Origin: Salinarimonas sp.
GTDB lineage: Bacteria > Pseudomonadota > Alphaproteobacteria > Rhizobiales > Beijerinckiaceae
Direction of reading: 5' to 3'
Length of the DNA stretch: 64,000 bases
Assembly: GCA_020832565.1 (NCBI GenBank)
Contig: JAFIEI010000003.1
Span: 62,001-126,000, forward strand
Shown here: positions 41,952-50,171 of the stretch, in pieces
Layout of the letters: each line of letters opens with the position of its first letter
Position numbering within the stretch: the stretch's first letter is position 1
Made by a program: the position numbers and the translations under genes
Notes under the pieces: generated by a model
The model's database searches: none
Seen by the model: only the letters and a program-made list of their open reading frames with translations
Told to the model about the DNA's origin: nothing

Positions 41952-42225
41952 CCTGATGCTCCGCAATCGACTTGAACGAGAATACCGGAAAACGCGGCTC
42001 GCCGAGATCCTCGAGCGGTTCCCTGAGGAGGCGGCTCAGCGACTTTATCTTTTGCGGATCAAGCCGCCCGTGTGCTTCGTCGAAGACGATTTCGACCCGC
42101 AGGAACGCAATGCCGTCGTGGTCGATCTCGTCCGTGACATGCAGCGCCGCGACGACCGCATCCCCCAGTTCGCGCCGGACGACGCTTTCGACGGCGTCTC
42201 TCACCGGCTTGGCAATGGTATTCAT
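41938..42225 (-). CDS. Unknown 95-aa protein, overlapping partner of the HEPN gene
   Basis: The protein starts MNTIAKPVRDAVESVVRREL (helix), followed by VVAALHVTDEIDHDGIAFLRVEIVFDEAHGRLDPQKIKSLSRLLREPLEDLGEPRFPVFSF, a strand-strand-helix-strand pattern. I do not recognise it; it lacks the GSRARG motif of MNT nucleotidyltransferases. It is the first gene of a two-gene unit, ending 14 bases inside the HEPN gene, so antitoxin or specificity partner are possible roles by position. ATG 42225 has GGAAG about nine bases upstream. Confidence 0.68.
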   Translation of the reverse strand: MNTIAKPVRDAVESVVRRELGDAVVAALHVTDEIDHDGIAFLRVEIVFDEAHGRLDPQKIKSLSRLLREPLEDLGEPRFPVFSFKSIAEHQGAAA

Positions 42226-42322
42226 TTCAAAGCGCTTCCGTCATAGAAGCCCGCAAATCCGGGCAATCGCCCGCACAGGGTAGCATCGCAGGGTGCCATG
42301 ACAAGTCCATGTTGTCCCCTAA

Positions 42323-43291
42323 TCAAAGCCTCTCCAGCAACGCCGCCGCCGCCGCCTCGCCGCTGTCGAAGGCGGCTTCGACGCGCGGGCCGAGGCACCA
42401 GTCGCCGCAGGCGGCAAGGCGTTGGTCGGGGGTGATCAGGCAGGGTTCGCCCAGCGGATCGGTGACCTGGGCGTAGCGCCAGCGGTGCATGTCCCCGTGG
42501 ATCGGCTCGTCCATGATCCCCGTCATGCCGACATAGCGGGCATAGAGATGGCCGATCACCTCCTGCATATCCTGCTCGAGATGGGTTCGTGACCAGTCGG
42601 GCGTGGCATGGATCACGACGCAATGCATGTCGGATTCGCCGCGCGGCAGGGGGCGATCGGGCTTGCTGCTGTTATCGGCGATCCAGGCGATGGTCTCGTC
42701 CTCGATCGCCATGGATGCGGGAAGCTCGACGGGCTCGGGATAGCCGAGCATCAGGGTGAGGCAGGGGGCATAGCGCTCCTTTGCGAGCGCCGCCGGGTTC
42801 CAGCCCGCACTCGCGGCGAGCGTGCGCGCCTGGTTCGAGGGGATGGCGATCAGGACGCCATCGAACAGGGTATCGGGTGCGCCCTCGGCGGCGACGCGCC
42901 AACGCGAACCTTCGGCGTGCAATGCGGTGACCGGATTGCCGGTATGGACCGGAAGATCGCCGATCAGCGCCTTGACCGGTGCATTCATCGATGGTGTGCC
43001 GACGAAGCGGGGATGCGCGTCGTCATCGTGGTGGTCGGCATCCCAGACCGCGACGAGGCCGGCTTCCTGCCAGCGCTGAACCGCATCGGCGAAGCGCGCG
43101 CCCCTGGCTCGGAAATACTGGGCGCCGTGATCGAAAACGCCACCATCGAGCCTGCGTGTCGCCATGCGCCCGCCCGCGCCCCGGCTCTTGTCGAACAGGG
43201 TCACGTCCAGGCCGGCTCCGGCGAAACGCGCCGAAGCGGCGGCTCCGGCCATTCCGGCCCCGATGATCGCGACATTCGGGCGGCTTTGCAT
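42323..43291 (-). CDS. NAD(P)/FAD-dependent oxidoreductase, renalase-like
   Basis: The 322-residue flavoprotein opens with a dinucleotide fold PNVAIIGAGMAGAAASARFAGAG and the acidic strand end DVTLFDKSRGAGGRMATRR, the GGR(M/A)xTR pattern typical of renalase/amine-oxidase relatives. GVFDHGAQYFRAR and, at the end, RLAACGDWCLGPRVEAAFDSGEAAA (FAD-contacting) support this. Substrate unknown; bacterial renalases oxidise aberrant dihydronicotinamides. ATG 43291 has GGGAG seven bases upstream. It is oriented toward the HEPN module and divergent from a 65-residue gene. Confidence 0.88.
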   Translation of the reverse strand: MQSRPNVAIIGAGMAGAAASARFAGAGLDVTLFDKSRGAGGRMATRRLDGGVFDHGAQYFRARGARFADAVQRWQEAGLVAVWDADHHDDDAHPRFVGTPSMNAPVKALIGDLPVHTGNPVTALHAEGSRWRVAAEGAPDTLFDGVLIAIPSNQARTLAASAGWNPAALAKERYAPCLTLMLGYPEPVELPASMAIEDETIAWIADNSSKPDRPLPRGESDMHCVVIHATPDWSRTHLEQDMQEVIGHLYARYVGMTGIMDEPIHGDMHRWRYAQVTDPLGEPCLITPDQRLAACGDWCLGPRVEAAFDSGEAAAAALLERL

Positions 43292-43439
43292 GGTCATACT
43301 CCCAGATGATCGGGTGGCGCGAGGAGCGCCGCATTGCGGCTTGCCGATGAGGGCCGCCCCCTGCGACCGTTTGCGCCTCCCGGCGCGCAATCTACGCGCA
43401 AGGCTGACGCGTATACTCGTTATCAAGGGGAGACAAACG

Positions 43440-43637
43440 ATGCAAAGACGTCATGCGCAGGAATATCTTTCTCTGGCCCGCTACATGGTGAAGCAGGCGC
43501 GGATGCTCAAGCAGATGGGGCTGGCCGCGAAGGCCGCCGCGCTGGTCGAGCGTGCGCTCGCCTATCACAAACTAGGCTGGTCGCTGATCGGCCGCGAGCC
43601 CGTGATGCAGCCGGCACGGGTGCGCGTCCGCCGCTGA
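43440..43637 (+). CDS. Small basic helical protein, 65 aa, unknown function
   Basis: An ATG at 43440 with AAGGGGAG about eight bases upstream opens a 65-residue frame: MQRRHAQEYLSLARYMVKQARMLKQ, then LAAKAAALVERALAYHKLGWSLIG, then a basic tail. Two amphipathic helices rich in Arg, Lys and Ala are predicted, giving a strongly basic protein that could bind nucleic acid or membranes. The ribosome site is the main evidence that it is real. Convergent with the GNAT gene (18-base gap). Confidence 0.6.
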   Translation: MQRRHAQEYLSLARYMVKQARMLKQMGLAAKAAALVERALAYHKLGWSLIGREPVMQPARVRVRR

Positions 43638-43655
43638 ACCGATACCGGACATGCG

Positions 43656-44162
43656 TCAGTTTGCCGGGCGCGGGCGAACATCGCCATGAGCGCTATCGCT
43701 TGCGCCTTCGACGAGTGAGCAGGCCAGAAGGCGCGCCGGGTCGACAGGACCCGGCAGGCGCAGCTGTCCACGTGGCACCGGGCTGAAGCCGAACCGCGAG
43801 TAATAAGGTGCATCACCGACGAGCAGAACCAGTTTTTCGCCACGCTCCCCGGCCTTGGTGAGCGCATGGCGCACGAGGGCGGCCCCGATGCCGCGCTCCT
43901 TGAAGGCCGGCTCGACGGTAAGCGGGCCGAGAATCAGTGCCGGCACATTCCCCGCCCAGACCGGGGAGAGACGCACCGACCCGACCAGCAGAGTGCCGAC
44001 ATGGGCCGCAAACGAGAGGCCCAGATCGTGTGTTGCGCCCTCACGCAGGCGGAACGCCGTTCGCGCAAAGCGTCCCGGCCCGAAGGCGCGCTCATGAAGG
44101 CGCTCGATCGCCGCATGATCGGACGGGTGCTCGGGGCGAATGGTCAGCGTCAGATCGGTCAT
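43656..44162 (-). CDS. GNAT-family N-acetyltransferase
   Basis: The 168-residue protein has the GNAT layout: LTIRPEHPSDHAAIERLHERAFG, VGSVRLSPVWAG, ALILGPLTVEPAFKERGIGAALVRHAL (acetyl-CoA-binding loop R-G-I-G-A) and LVLLVGDAPYYSRFGFSPV. GDxxYYxRFGF marks the YhbS-like branch of predicted acetyltransferases. The acceptor is unknown. ATG 44162 has GGCGGA upstream. Confidence 0.92.
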   Translation of the reverse strand: MTDLTLTIRPEHPSDHAAIERLHERAFGPGRFARTAFRLREGATHDLGLSFAAHVGTLLVGSVRLSPVWAGNVPALILGPLTVEPAFKERGIGAALVRHALTKAGERGEKLVLLVGDAPYYSRFGFSPVPRGQLRLPGPVDPARLLACSLVEGASDSAHGDVRPRPAN

Positions 44163-44306
44163 GGTTCCGCCAGCTCGAAGTGCCGCAAAGCGACATCGGA
44201 TTGCAGCAAATCCGCTCCGCGACGGGATTATGCGGCGTCCGGGAAAGCCAACGCGCATAGCACCCGATTACCTGTCACGCAACGCTGCCGACGCGATTGG
44301 TGTTCG

Positions 44307-44762
44307 CTACCAGGTCGATCCCGCCGGGTGCCCCTCAACCCATTCCGTGATTCGCCGCAGCGTCGCCGGCGACGTGCCCTCGGGGAGAGCGCCCGGCGGA
44401 AAGAAACCGCGTTCGGCGATCTCAAGCCGCGGGCGCGGAATGTCGAGATGGGCTATGTCCGTGACGGAGTACAATGCGACATGATCGCGCCGGGACGAAC
44501 CGGGATTGTGGTACAGCCCGATCAGGCGTGGTGTGGAACGCGGTGCGATCGCAGCCTCCTCGCGCAGCTCACGTTCCAGTGCCTCGCCCGCCGTTTCCCC
44601 GGGCTCGACCCCGCCCCCCGGCAGCAGCCAGCCCGGTGTGTAGGTATGACGCACGAGGCAGATGCGGCCCTGCGCATCGGTGGCGATGGCGCGCACGCCG
44701 AGCGTCATTGCGCGCGTGAGGCGCCAGTAGAGGAGCAAGGGGCTGCGCAGGAAGGGATTCAC
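44307..44762 (-). CDS. Nudix hydrolase
   Basis: The 151-residue protein has the Nudix box GGGVEPGETAGEALERELREEAA (about residues 56-78), matching G-x5-E-x7-R-E-U-x-E-E with Ala in place of the last Gly. It probably hydrolyses a nucleoside diphosphate derivative. N-terminal residues LLYWRLTRAMTLGVRAIATD form a helix and first strand. I place the start at a GTG (44762), after which the sequence looks protein-like; an ATG at 44711 is the alternative. Divergent from the metallophosphoesterase gene. Confidence 0.85.
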   Translation of the reverse strand: MNPFLRSPLLLYWRLTRAMTLGVRAIATDAQGRICLVRHTYTPGWLLPGGGVEPGETAGEALERELREEAAIAPRSTPRLIGLYHNPGSSRRDHVALYSVTDIAHLDIPRPRLEIAERGFFPPGALPEGTSPATLRRITEWVEGHPAGSTW

Positions 44763-44936
44763 GGCATATCGCTCGCGTTTCGAGGTGGCTCCGGCGATGC
44801 ATGATGCGCGGATGAAACACCCGCGAAACACAACGAAGGACGTCACGGAAAATGCACGCTTGCATGCAAAAAGCAAAGCGACATCCACCGTTCGCGCTTG
44901 ACCTCGGGGGTCGAGCGCGCGAACTCTCAAGGCATC

Positions 44937-45893
44937 ATGACGTCATCGAATACACTCTTTCGCATCGCCCATCTCACCGATCCCCATGTCGGCCCGCTTC
45001 CCCGTCCGCGCCTGCGCGAGTTGATGGGCAAGCGCCTCACCGGCTTCATCAACTGGCATCGCGGACGCGACCGCGCCCATGACATGGAACTGCTCGCGGC
45101 GCTCGTCCACGACATCCGCAACCAGAGGCCGGATCACATCGCCTGCACCGGCGACGTCGCGAATATCGGGCTCCCTGCGGAGTGGGAAACCGCGCGCGAG
45201 TTTCTCGAAAGTCTTGGCCAGCCCGAGGAAGTGAGTTTCGTGCCCGGCAATCACGACGCCTATATCGAAGGCGCGCTGGCCGGCATGCTCACCGTCTGTG
45301 GTGCATGGACGCGCGATGATTCGGGTGAGGAGGGGACCTTTCCCTATGTGCGCCGGCGCAACCATGTCGCGCTGGTCGGCCTGTCCTCGGCGATCCCGAC
45401 AGCGCCTTTCGTCGCGAGCGGACGCATGGGGCAGACGCAGCTCGACACCGCCGAGAAACTGCTCGACTCGCTGGCGGAGGAGGGGCTTTGCCGCGTGGTG
45501 ATGATCCACCATCCCCCGCATGTGGCGGGTGCTTCGGCCGGGCGCAATCTCACCGATTCGCGCAGGTTCGAGGAGATGATCGCCCGCACGGGAGCGGATC
45601 TGGTGTTGCACGGGCATAACCATATCGGCACCGTTGCCACGATCTCAGGGCCTGACGGGCGCGTGCCGGTGGTCGGCGCGCCGTCGGCTTCGTCGCGTGG
45701 CGGCACCATCGCGCATCGTGCCGCCTATTACCTGTTCGATGTTTCCCTTGCCGATTACGGCTTCAACATCAAGGCGCAGATGCGCGGCCTGAAGCCTGAC
45801 GGCAGCATCGGTTTCCTCGAAAACGTCTCGCTCGCCCGCAAGAGCGGGGGCTTGCGCGAGTCGCTCAAGCGCGGCAAACACGCGCGCCAGTAA
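44937..45893 (+). CDS. Calcineurin-like metallophosphoesterase
   Basis: The 318-residue protein has all five metallophosphoesterase motifs: IAHLTDPHVG, CTGDVANIG, VPGNHDAY, MIHHPPHVAG and LHGHNHIG, which bind two metals. Its branch (Icc/CpdA-like) includes cyclic nucleotide phosphodiesterases; substrate is not certain. It is cytoplasmic, with a basic tail. ATG 44937 has AAGG five bases before it. A YbaK-type gene follows after 21 bases on the same strand. Confidence 0.93.
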   Translation: MTSSNTLFRIAHLTDPHVGPLPRPRLRELMGKRLTGFINWHRGRDRAHDMELLAALVHDIRNQRPDHIACTGDVANIGLPAEWETAREFLESLGQPEEVSFVPGNHDAYIEGALAGMLTVCGAWTRDDSGEEGTFPYVRRRNHVALVGLSSAIPTAPFVASGRMGQTQLDTAEKLLDSLAEEGLCRVVMIHHPPHVAGASAGRNLTDSRRFEEMIARTGADLVLHGHNHIGTVATISGPDGRVPVVGAPSASSRGGTIAHRAAYYLFDVSLADYGFNIKAQMRGLKPDGSIGFLENVSLARKSGGLRESLKRGKHARQ

Positions 45894-45914
45894 GGTATCT
45901 CAGGGGAGGGGACA

Positions 45915-46397
45915 ATGAGTGACAGCCTGCCGGAAGCTTCGCGTCGCGTGGCCGCAGCCGCCGATGCGCTGGGCTTGGCGATCGATATCAGGCTGATGCC
46001 CGATTCCACCCGCACAGCGCAGGATGCAGCTTCCGCCTGCGGCTGCAGCGTCGGCCAGATCGTGAAATCGCTCGTCTTCACCGGAGCACAGAGCGGGCGC
46101 GATGTCTTGTTGCTCGTCAGCGGTGACAATCGCGTCGACGAGGCCGGTGTCGCGGCACATCTCGGGGAGGCACTGGAGCGTCCGCGCGGGGCCCATGTGC
46201 GCAAGGTGACGGGTTTCGCGATCGGCGGGATACCGCCCTTCGGGCACGAATCACCGCTTGCCGCTTATATCGACGAAGACCTGCTTCGCCATGACGTGGT
46301 CTGGGCTGCGGCAGGCACGCCGAATGCCGTCTTTTCGGTCGATCCGAAGGCCTTGCAGCTTGCGACCGGAGCGCAGGTGATCAGCGTAAGGGGCTGA
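45915..46397 (+). CDS. YbaK/EbsC-type aminoacyl-tRNA deacylase
   Basis: The 160-residue protein has the trans-editing fold: TAQDAASACGCSVGQIVKSLVFTG (invariant Lys about residue 51), VSGDNRVDEAGVAA, VRKVTGFAIGGIPPFGH and AAGTPNAVFSVDPKALQLATG. These domains hydrolyse mischarged tRNAs such as Cys- or Ala-tRNA-Pro. GGGGAGGGG lies just upstream of the ATG. It follows the phosphoesterase gene closely and converges with the Mla lipoprotein gene with only two bases between. Confidence 0.93.
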   Translation: MSDSLPEASRRVAAAADALGLAIDIRLMPDSTRTAQDAASACGCSVGQIVKSLVFTGAQSGRDVLLLVSGDNRVDEAGVAAHLGEALERPRGAHVRKVTGFAIGGIPPFGHESPLAAYIDEDLLRHDVVWAAAGTPNAVFSVDPKALQLATGAQVISVRG

Positions 46398-46399
46398 CT

Positions 46400-47044
46400 T
46401 CAGGACGACCCTGCCCAGTTGACAATCTCCACCAGGGCCCGTGACAGCGCTTCGTCGAGGGCGCGAACGGCACTGCCGCCCTCGACGGCGCCGACGGGCG
46501 CACTCGCACGGAAGACCTGAGCGCGAGCAATGCGGCCATCCGATTCACGGGTGGCGCGCAGGGCGAGCTCGACGACCGCCTCGCGTCGTGTCGTATCGAT
46601 CTCGAAACGGCGGATCTCGGTATTGATCTGGAAGTCCGGGCTGACCCGGTCACCGGGCCGACTGACCGCGCCGATTCGCGAGGTGTTCTCGAAGGTCGCC
46701 ACCATCCGCGACTGCACGAGTTCGGGAAGCTGATCGGCCCATTGTGCACCGGGAAGATAGCTTAGCGAACCATCGGAACCGCGAACCACGATGCGCTCGG
46801 TGTTGTATATCTGGATGGTGGACGGCTCGGCGATCAGCAGCAGGCCGGGCAGGCTGCGTGCGGCAGATATACGCTCTTCCGGCGCGCTGAGGGTGAATAC
46901 GGTCAGCGCGGGCGCCGCGCCGCAAGCAGCAAGCAGGGCGCATGTGGCGCTCACGAAGAGAAGCCTGCGCAGAGTTCGCGGCAGCTGCGCCGGATCCCGC
47001 GCGCGACCGGGCCAATTCGACATTCTGTCCAACACTTTGCTCAC
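46400..47044 (-). CDS. ABC-type lipid-transport auxiliary lipoprotein (PqiC/DUF330-like)
   Basis: The 214-residue precursor has a signal peptide with lipobox LLAACG (Cys about residue 41). PALTVFTLSAPEE, LLIAEPSTIQIYNTERIVVR, LSYLPGAQWADQLPELVQSRMVATFENT and SGRIARAQVFRASAP-like segments match the PqiC family that works with MCE proteins. It is the fourth gene of the leftward mlaE-mlaF-mlaD unit, placed 51 bases after mlaD, and probably tethers the system at the outer membrane. GTG start at 47044; an ATG at 47023 would also leave a full signal peptide. Confidence 0.9.
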   Translation of the reverse strand: MSKVLDRMSNWPGRARDPAQLPRTLRRLLFVSATCALLAACGAAPALTVFTLSAPEERISAARSLPGLLLIAEPSTIQIYNTERIVVRGSDGSLSYLPGAQWADQLPELVQSRMVATFENTSRIGAVSRPGDRVSPDFQINTEIRRFEIDTTRREAVVELALRATRESDGRIARAQVFRASAPVGAVEGGSAVRALDEALSRALVEIVNWAGSS

Positions 47045-47095
47045 GCCCCTGTCACCCGTTTCACGCGTTCATCCAAACGCTCCGTTATCCCGCCG

Positions 47096-49336
47096 TCAAC
47101 GCCGCGCACCGCCATATTCCGGAACGCTCGACTGGCCGCCGAAGATGAACTGCTGCGGATTGCGCTCGATGGAGCGAACCGCGCGGCTGATACCTTCGAG
47201 CGTGCGCCGCCCTTCATCCGCGAGCGCGCGATATTCCTGCAGGCCCGGACCGGTGAAGCGGCTGATACCCGCAGTGATCTCCGCCGTGCGCGTATCGAGA
47301 TTGTCGGCCAGCCTGCGGATCGAGGCGGCGGCCTCACGAATATCCTCGAACAGACCGTCACCCACTTCATCCTCAGCCGTGCCGAGAAAGCTCTGTGCGG
47401 CTTCAAGCACGCCGTCGATGCGATCAGCCGATTCGTTCAGCTTCTCGGAAATCGAGACCGCGTTCGAAATGATCTGGTCCGCATCGGCACTGCGATTGCC
47501 CAGAACCTGCGCGAAGCGATCGACATTCTCCAACGTGCTCGTGATCTGCTGCGGGTCGAGGGAACTCGTGAGGCCGGCGAGATCCTGCATCACGGTATCG
47601 AGATTGCCGCGATTCTCGGCAAGCGTGCCGGAAAATTCCGAGACGTTGGCGAGCGTCTGGCGTAGCACCTCGCGGTCGATCGACGCGACGAGGCCGTTGA
47701 TCTCGTCGAGAGCGCTGTCGACGCGCGCCCGTGTTGCGCCGAGATCCTCGGTCAGGGTCGCGACATTGTCGATGATGCGCTCGGCATCGGCGCTGCGGGT
47801 GCCCAGGACCTGCGCGAAGCGCTCGATATTCTCCATGGTGGAGCCGAGTTGCTGCGGATCGATCGAGCCCGTGAGGCCCGCGAGATCCTGCATCACGGTG
47901 TCGAGATTGCCGCGATTATCCGCCAGCGTGCCGGAAAACTCCGAGACGTTGGCGAGCGTCTGGCGCAATATCTCGCGGTCGACCGAGGCGACGAGGCTGT
48001 TGATCTCGTCGAGAGCGCTGTCGACGCGCGCGCGGGTCGCGCCGAGATCGTCGGTCAGGGATGCAACATTGTCGATGATGCGATCGGCGTCGGCGCTGCG
48101 CGCCCGCAGCACGGCGGTAAAGCTCTCGGCATCGGCGACGATCCGGCCGATACGCTCCGGATCGAGCGCCCCGGTGACGCGGGCGGCATCACGCATGATC
48201 GTGTCGACATTCTCGCGATTGTCGGCCAGCGTACGGCTGAATTCCTGAATATTGGCGAAGGTCTGCGTTACGTCATCGCGGTCGATGGCGTCGAGCAGGG
48301 ACGTGACCTCGGCGACGGCCCCGTCGATCTGCGAAGCCGTGGTGTTGAGGTTCTCGGTGAGTGTCGCCGCATTGGCGATGACCTGGGTGACCTGGTCGTT
48401 GTTCTCGGCGAGCATCTGCGAGAAGCTCTCGATATTCCCGATCGTCGCGTTGATGCGGTCGGCATCCACGGCGTCGATGCCGGCGGCAACGGCGTCAAGC
48501 GTCTGCTCGAACTTGATAGAGGTCTGGTTCAGCCGGTCGGCCATGGAGCTGGCATCGGCGAAAATTGTATCGATCTGGTCGCGGCTGTCGGCGAGGGTCT
48601 TGGTAAATTCCTCGACGTTGCGCACGGTCTGGGCCACGACTTCTGGATCGACTGCGGAGACGATCGCATTCGTGGAACGCGAGAGCTCGTCAAGCGAATC
48701 GGCGAGCGGACCGACGCGTTCTGCCGCCTGGCCGATCTGTTCGAGAAAATGATCGATGCCCGGCGCATTGTCGCTGAGTGCGCGGGAGAACTGCTCGACA
48801 TTGCTGATCGTCGCGGTGATCGTCGTTTCATTGTCGTCGACCATGCGGTTGATGCGTTCGAGCGTATCGGCGGCCTGTCGCGCGATGTCACGGCCGGACT
48901 GGATCAGATCCTGGAAATCGGAGCGCTCGGCGGTGATAACCGGTGGCGGTTGGTCGGGAGTGGATGTCAGGCGCGGCGCTTCGGGGGTCCCGCCCGTCAG
49001 CGAAATATTGGCGATCCCGGTCAGGCCCTGATATTCGAGTTGCGCGCGCGTATCGGCGCGGACAGGCGTCTCCGCCATGATCTGGATCCGCGCGACGACC
49101 CGGCTGGGATCGTCGTCGTCGAGACGCAGGGACTGGACGTCACCGACACGCAACCCGTTGAAGGTCACCGGCGAACCGCGCGACAGGCCGGCGACCGAAT
49201 CACGGAACACGATCTCGATCGCGAGGCGCTCCTGCCCCCGTTCGCTGACGGCAAACCAGTAGACGAACAGAAAACCCGCCGCGACGACGAGCAGCGTGAA
49301 CAAACCGATCAGAGCGTAGTTCGCCCGGGTCTCCAT
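47096..49336 (-). CDS. MlaD-like MCE-domain lipid transport protein with long repeat-rich helical region
   Basis: The 746-residue protein has an N-terminal membrane anchor (residues 7-28), a single MCE domain (about 38-118: VTFNGLRVGDVQSLRLD ... QLEYQGLTGIANISLTGG) and then over 500 residues of helical repeats of the form NVxEFSxTLADNRxxxDTIxxDAxxLT. Two repeats of 101 residues (413-513 and 514-614) are nearly identical. In known systems such helices form a tube through the periplasm that moves phospholipid; the length fits a spanning tube. The start at 49336 lies four bases after the mlaF stop. Typical MlaD is under 200 residues, so this is the long YrbD/LetB-like style of Alphaproteobacteria. 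Confidence 0.92.
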   Translation of the reverse strand: METRANYALIGLFTLLVVAAGFLFVYWFAVSERGQERLAIEIVFRDSVAGLSRGSPVTFNGLRVGDVQSLRLDDDDPSRVVARIQIMAETPVRADTRAQLEYQGLTGIANISLTGGTPEAPRLTSTPDQPPPVITAERSDFQDLIQSGRDIARQAADTLERINRMVDDNETTITATISNVEQFSRALSDNAPGIDHFLEQIGQAAERVGPLADSLDELSRSTNAIVSAVDPEVVAQTVRNVEEFTKTLADSRDQIDTIFADASSMADRLNQTSIKFEQTLDAVAAGIDAVDADRINATIGNIESFSQMLAENNDQVTQVIANAATLTENLNTTASQIDGAVAEVTSLLDAIDRDDVTQTFANIQEFSRTLADNRENVDTIMRDAARVTGALDPERIGRIVADAESFTAVLRARSADADRIIDNVASLTDDLGATRARVDSALDEINSLVASVDREILRQTLANVSEFSGTLADNRGNLDTVMQDLAGLTGSIDPQQLGSTMENIERFAQVLGTRSADAERIIDNVATLTEDLGATRARVDSALDEINGLVASIDREVLRQTLANVSEFSGTLAENRGNLDTVMQDLAGLTSSLDPQQITSTLENVDRFAQVLGNRSADADQIISNAVSISEKLNESADRIDGVLEAAQSFLGTAEDEVGDGLFEDIREAAASIRRLADNLDTRTAEITAGISRFTGPGLQEYRALADEGRRTLEGISRAVRSIERNPQQFIFGGQSSVPEYGGARR
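47495..48100 (-). repeat. Two tandem near-identical 303-bp repeats within the mlaD-like gene
   Basis: Copies 48100-47798 and 47797-47495 encode two 101-residue units differing at few positions, and long stretches of DNA are the same at an offset of exactly 303 bases (for example around 47640 and 47943). This suggests a recent in-frame duplication that lengthened the helical tube region. Confidence 0.88.
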
Positions 49337-49340
49337 TCCG

Positions 49341-50162
49341 TCAGCTTCCTTCCTGCGTGGCGGTTTCAACCGCTCGCGCACGCTTTCCGTGGAAATAGCT
49401 CTTCACCCACGGATGGTCCGAATCGAGCATCGTGCGCATCGGACCTTCACACACCACCTTGCCATCCGCCAGCGCCGCTATTCGGTCGCATACCGAGAAG
49501 AGGCTGTCGAGATCATGGGTAACCATATAGACGGTCAAGCCCAATGTCCGTTGCAAGGTTGCAATGAGGTCGTCGAAATCGGCAGCGCCGATCGGGTCGA
49601 GGCCGGATGTCGGCTCATCGAGGAAGACGATATCCGGGTCGAGAGCGAGCGCGCGCGCCAGTGAGGCGCGCTTGATCATGCCGCCGGAGAGCTCCGAGGG
49701 AAATTTGTCAGCGGCATCGGGCTTGAGGCCCACCATGTCGATCTTGAGCATGGCGAGCTCGTCCATCAGCTTGTCGGGCAGGTCGAGATGCTCGCGCATC
49801 GGCACCTGGATGTTCTGCTTCACGGTGAGTGCGGAGAACAGCGCGCCCTGCTGGAAGAGCACGCCCCAGCGCCGCTCCATCGCCCGCCGCTCCATGTCGT
49901 TCAGGCTGTCGATGTCGCGCCCGAATACCTCGATCGAACCGGCGCGCTTGGGGATCAGCCCGAGAATCGCCCGCGTCAGGACGGATTTGCCTTGTCCCGA
50001 GCCGCCGACGAATCCGAGAATCTCGCCCGCATATACGTCGAGATCGAGGTCCTTCATGATCGTCTTGGGGCCGAAGCCCACCTCGAGCCCGCGCACGCGG
50101 ATGATCGGCGCACGCTTTTCGCTTTGTGAAATGGGCTCCGGCATTGTCGCGGTGGCGCTCAT
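49341..50162 (-). CDS. Lipid-transport ABC ATPase, MlaF-like
   Basis: The 273-residue ATPase has Walker A GGSGQGKSVLTRAILG (about 53-68), Q-loop LFQQGALFSALTV, signature SELSGGMIKRASLARALALD, Walker B IVFLDEPTSGLDP and H-loop MVTHD. The phrase LFQQGALF and GGMxKR are diagnostic of the MlaF/Ttg2A branch. It powers phospholipid movement with the MlaE permease at the inner membrane. It starts nine bases after mlaE and ends four bases before mlaD, so the operon is tightly packed. The C-terminal extension after KSYFHGKRAR is as expected for this group. Confidence 0.95.
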   Translation of the reverse strand: MSATATMPEPISQSEKRAPIIRVRGLEVGFGPKTIMKDLDLDVYAGEILGFVGGSGQGKSVLTRAILGLIPKRAGSIEVFGRDIDSLNDMERRAMERRWGVLFQQGALFSALTVKQNIQVPMREHLDLPDKLMDELAMLKIDMVGLKPDAADKFPSELSGGMIKRASLARALALDPDIVFLDEPTSGLDPIGAADFDDLIATLQRTLGLTVYMVTHDLDSLFSVCDRIAALADGKVVCEGPMRTMLDSDHPWVKSYFHGKRARAVETATQEGS

Positions 50163-50171
50163 GGACGGCCC

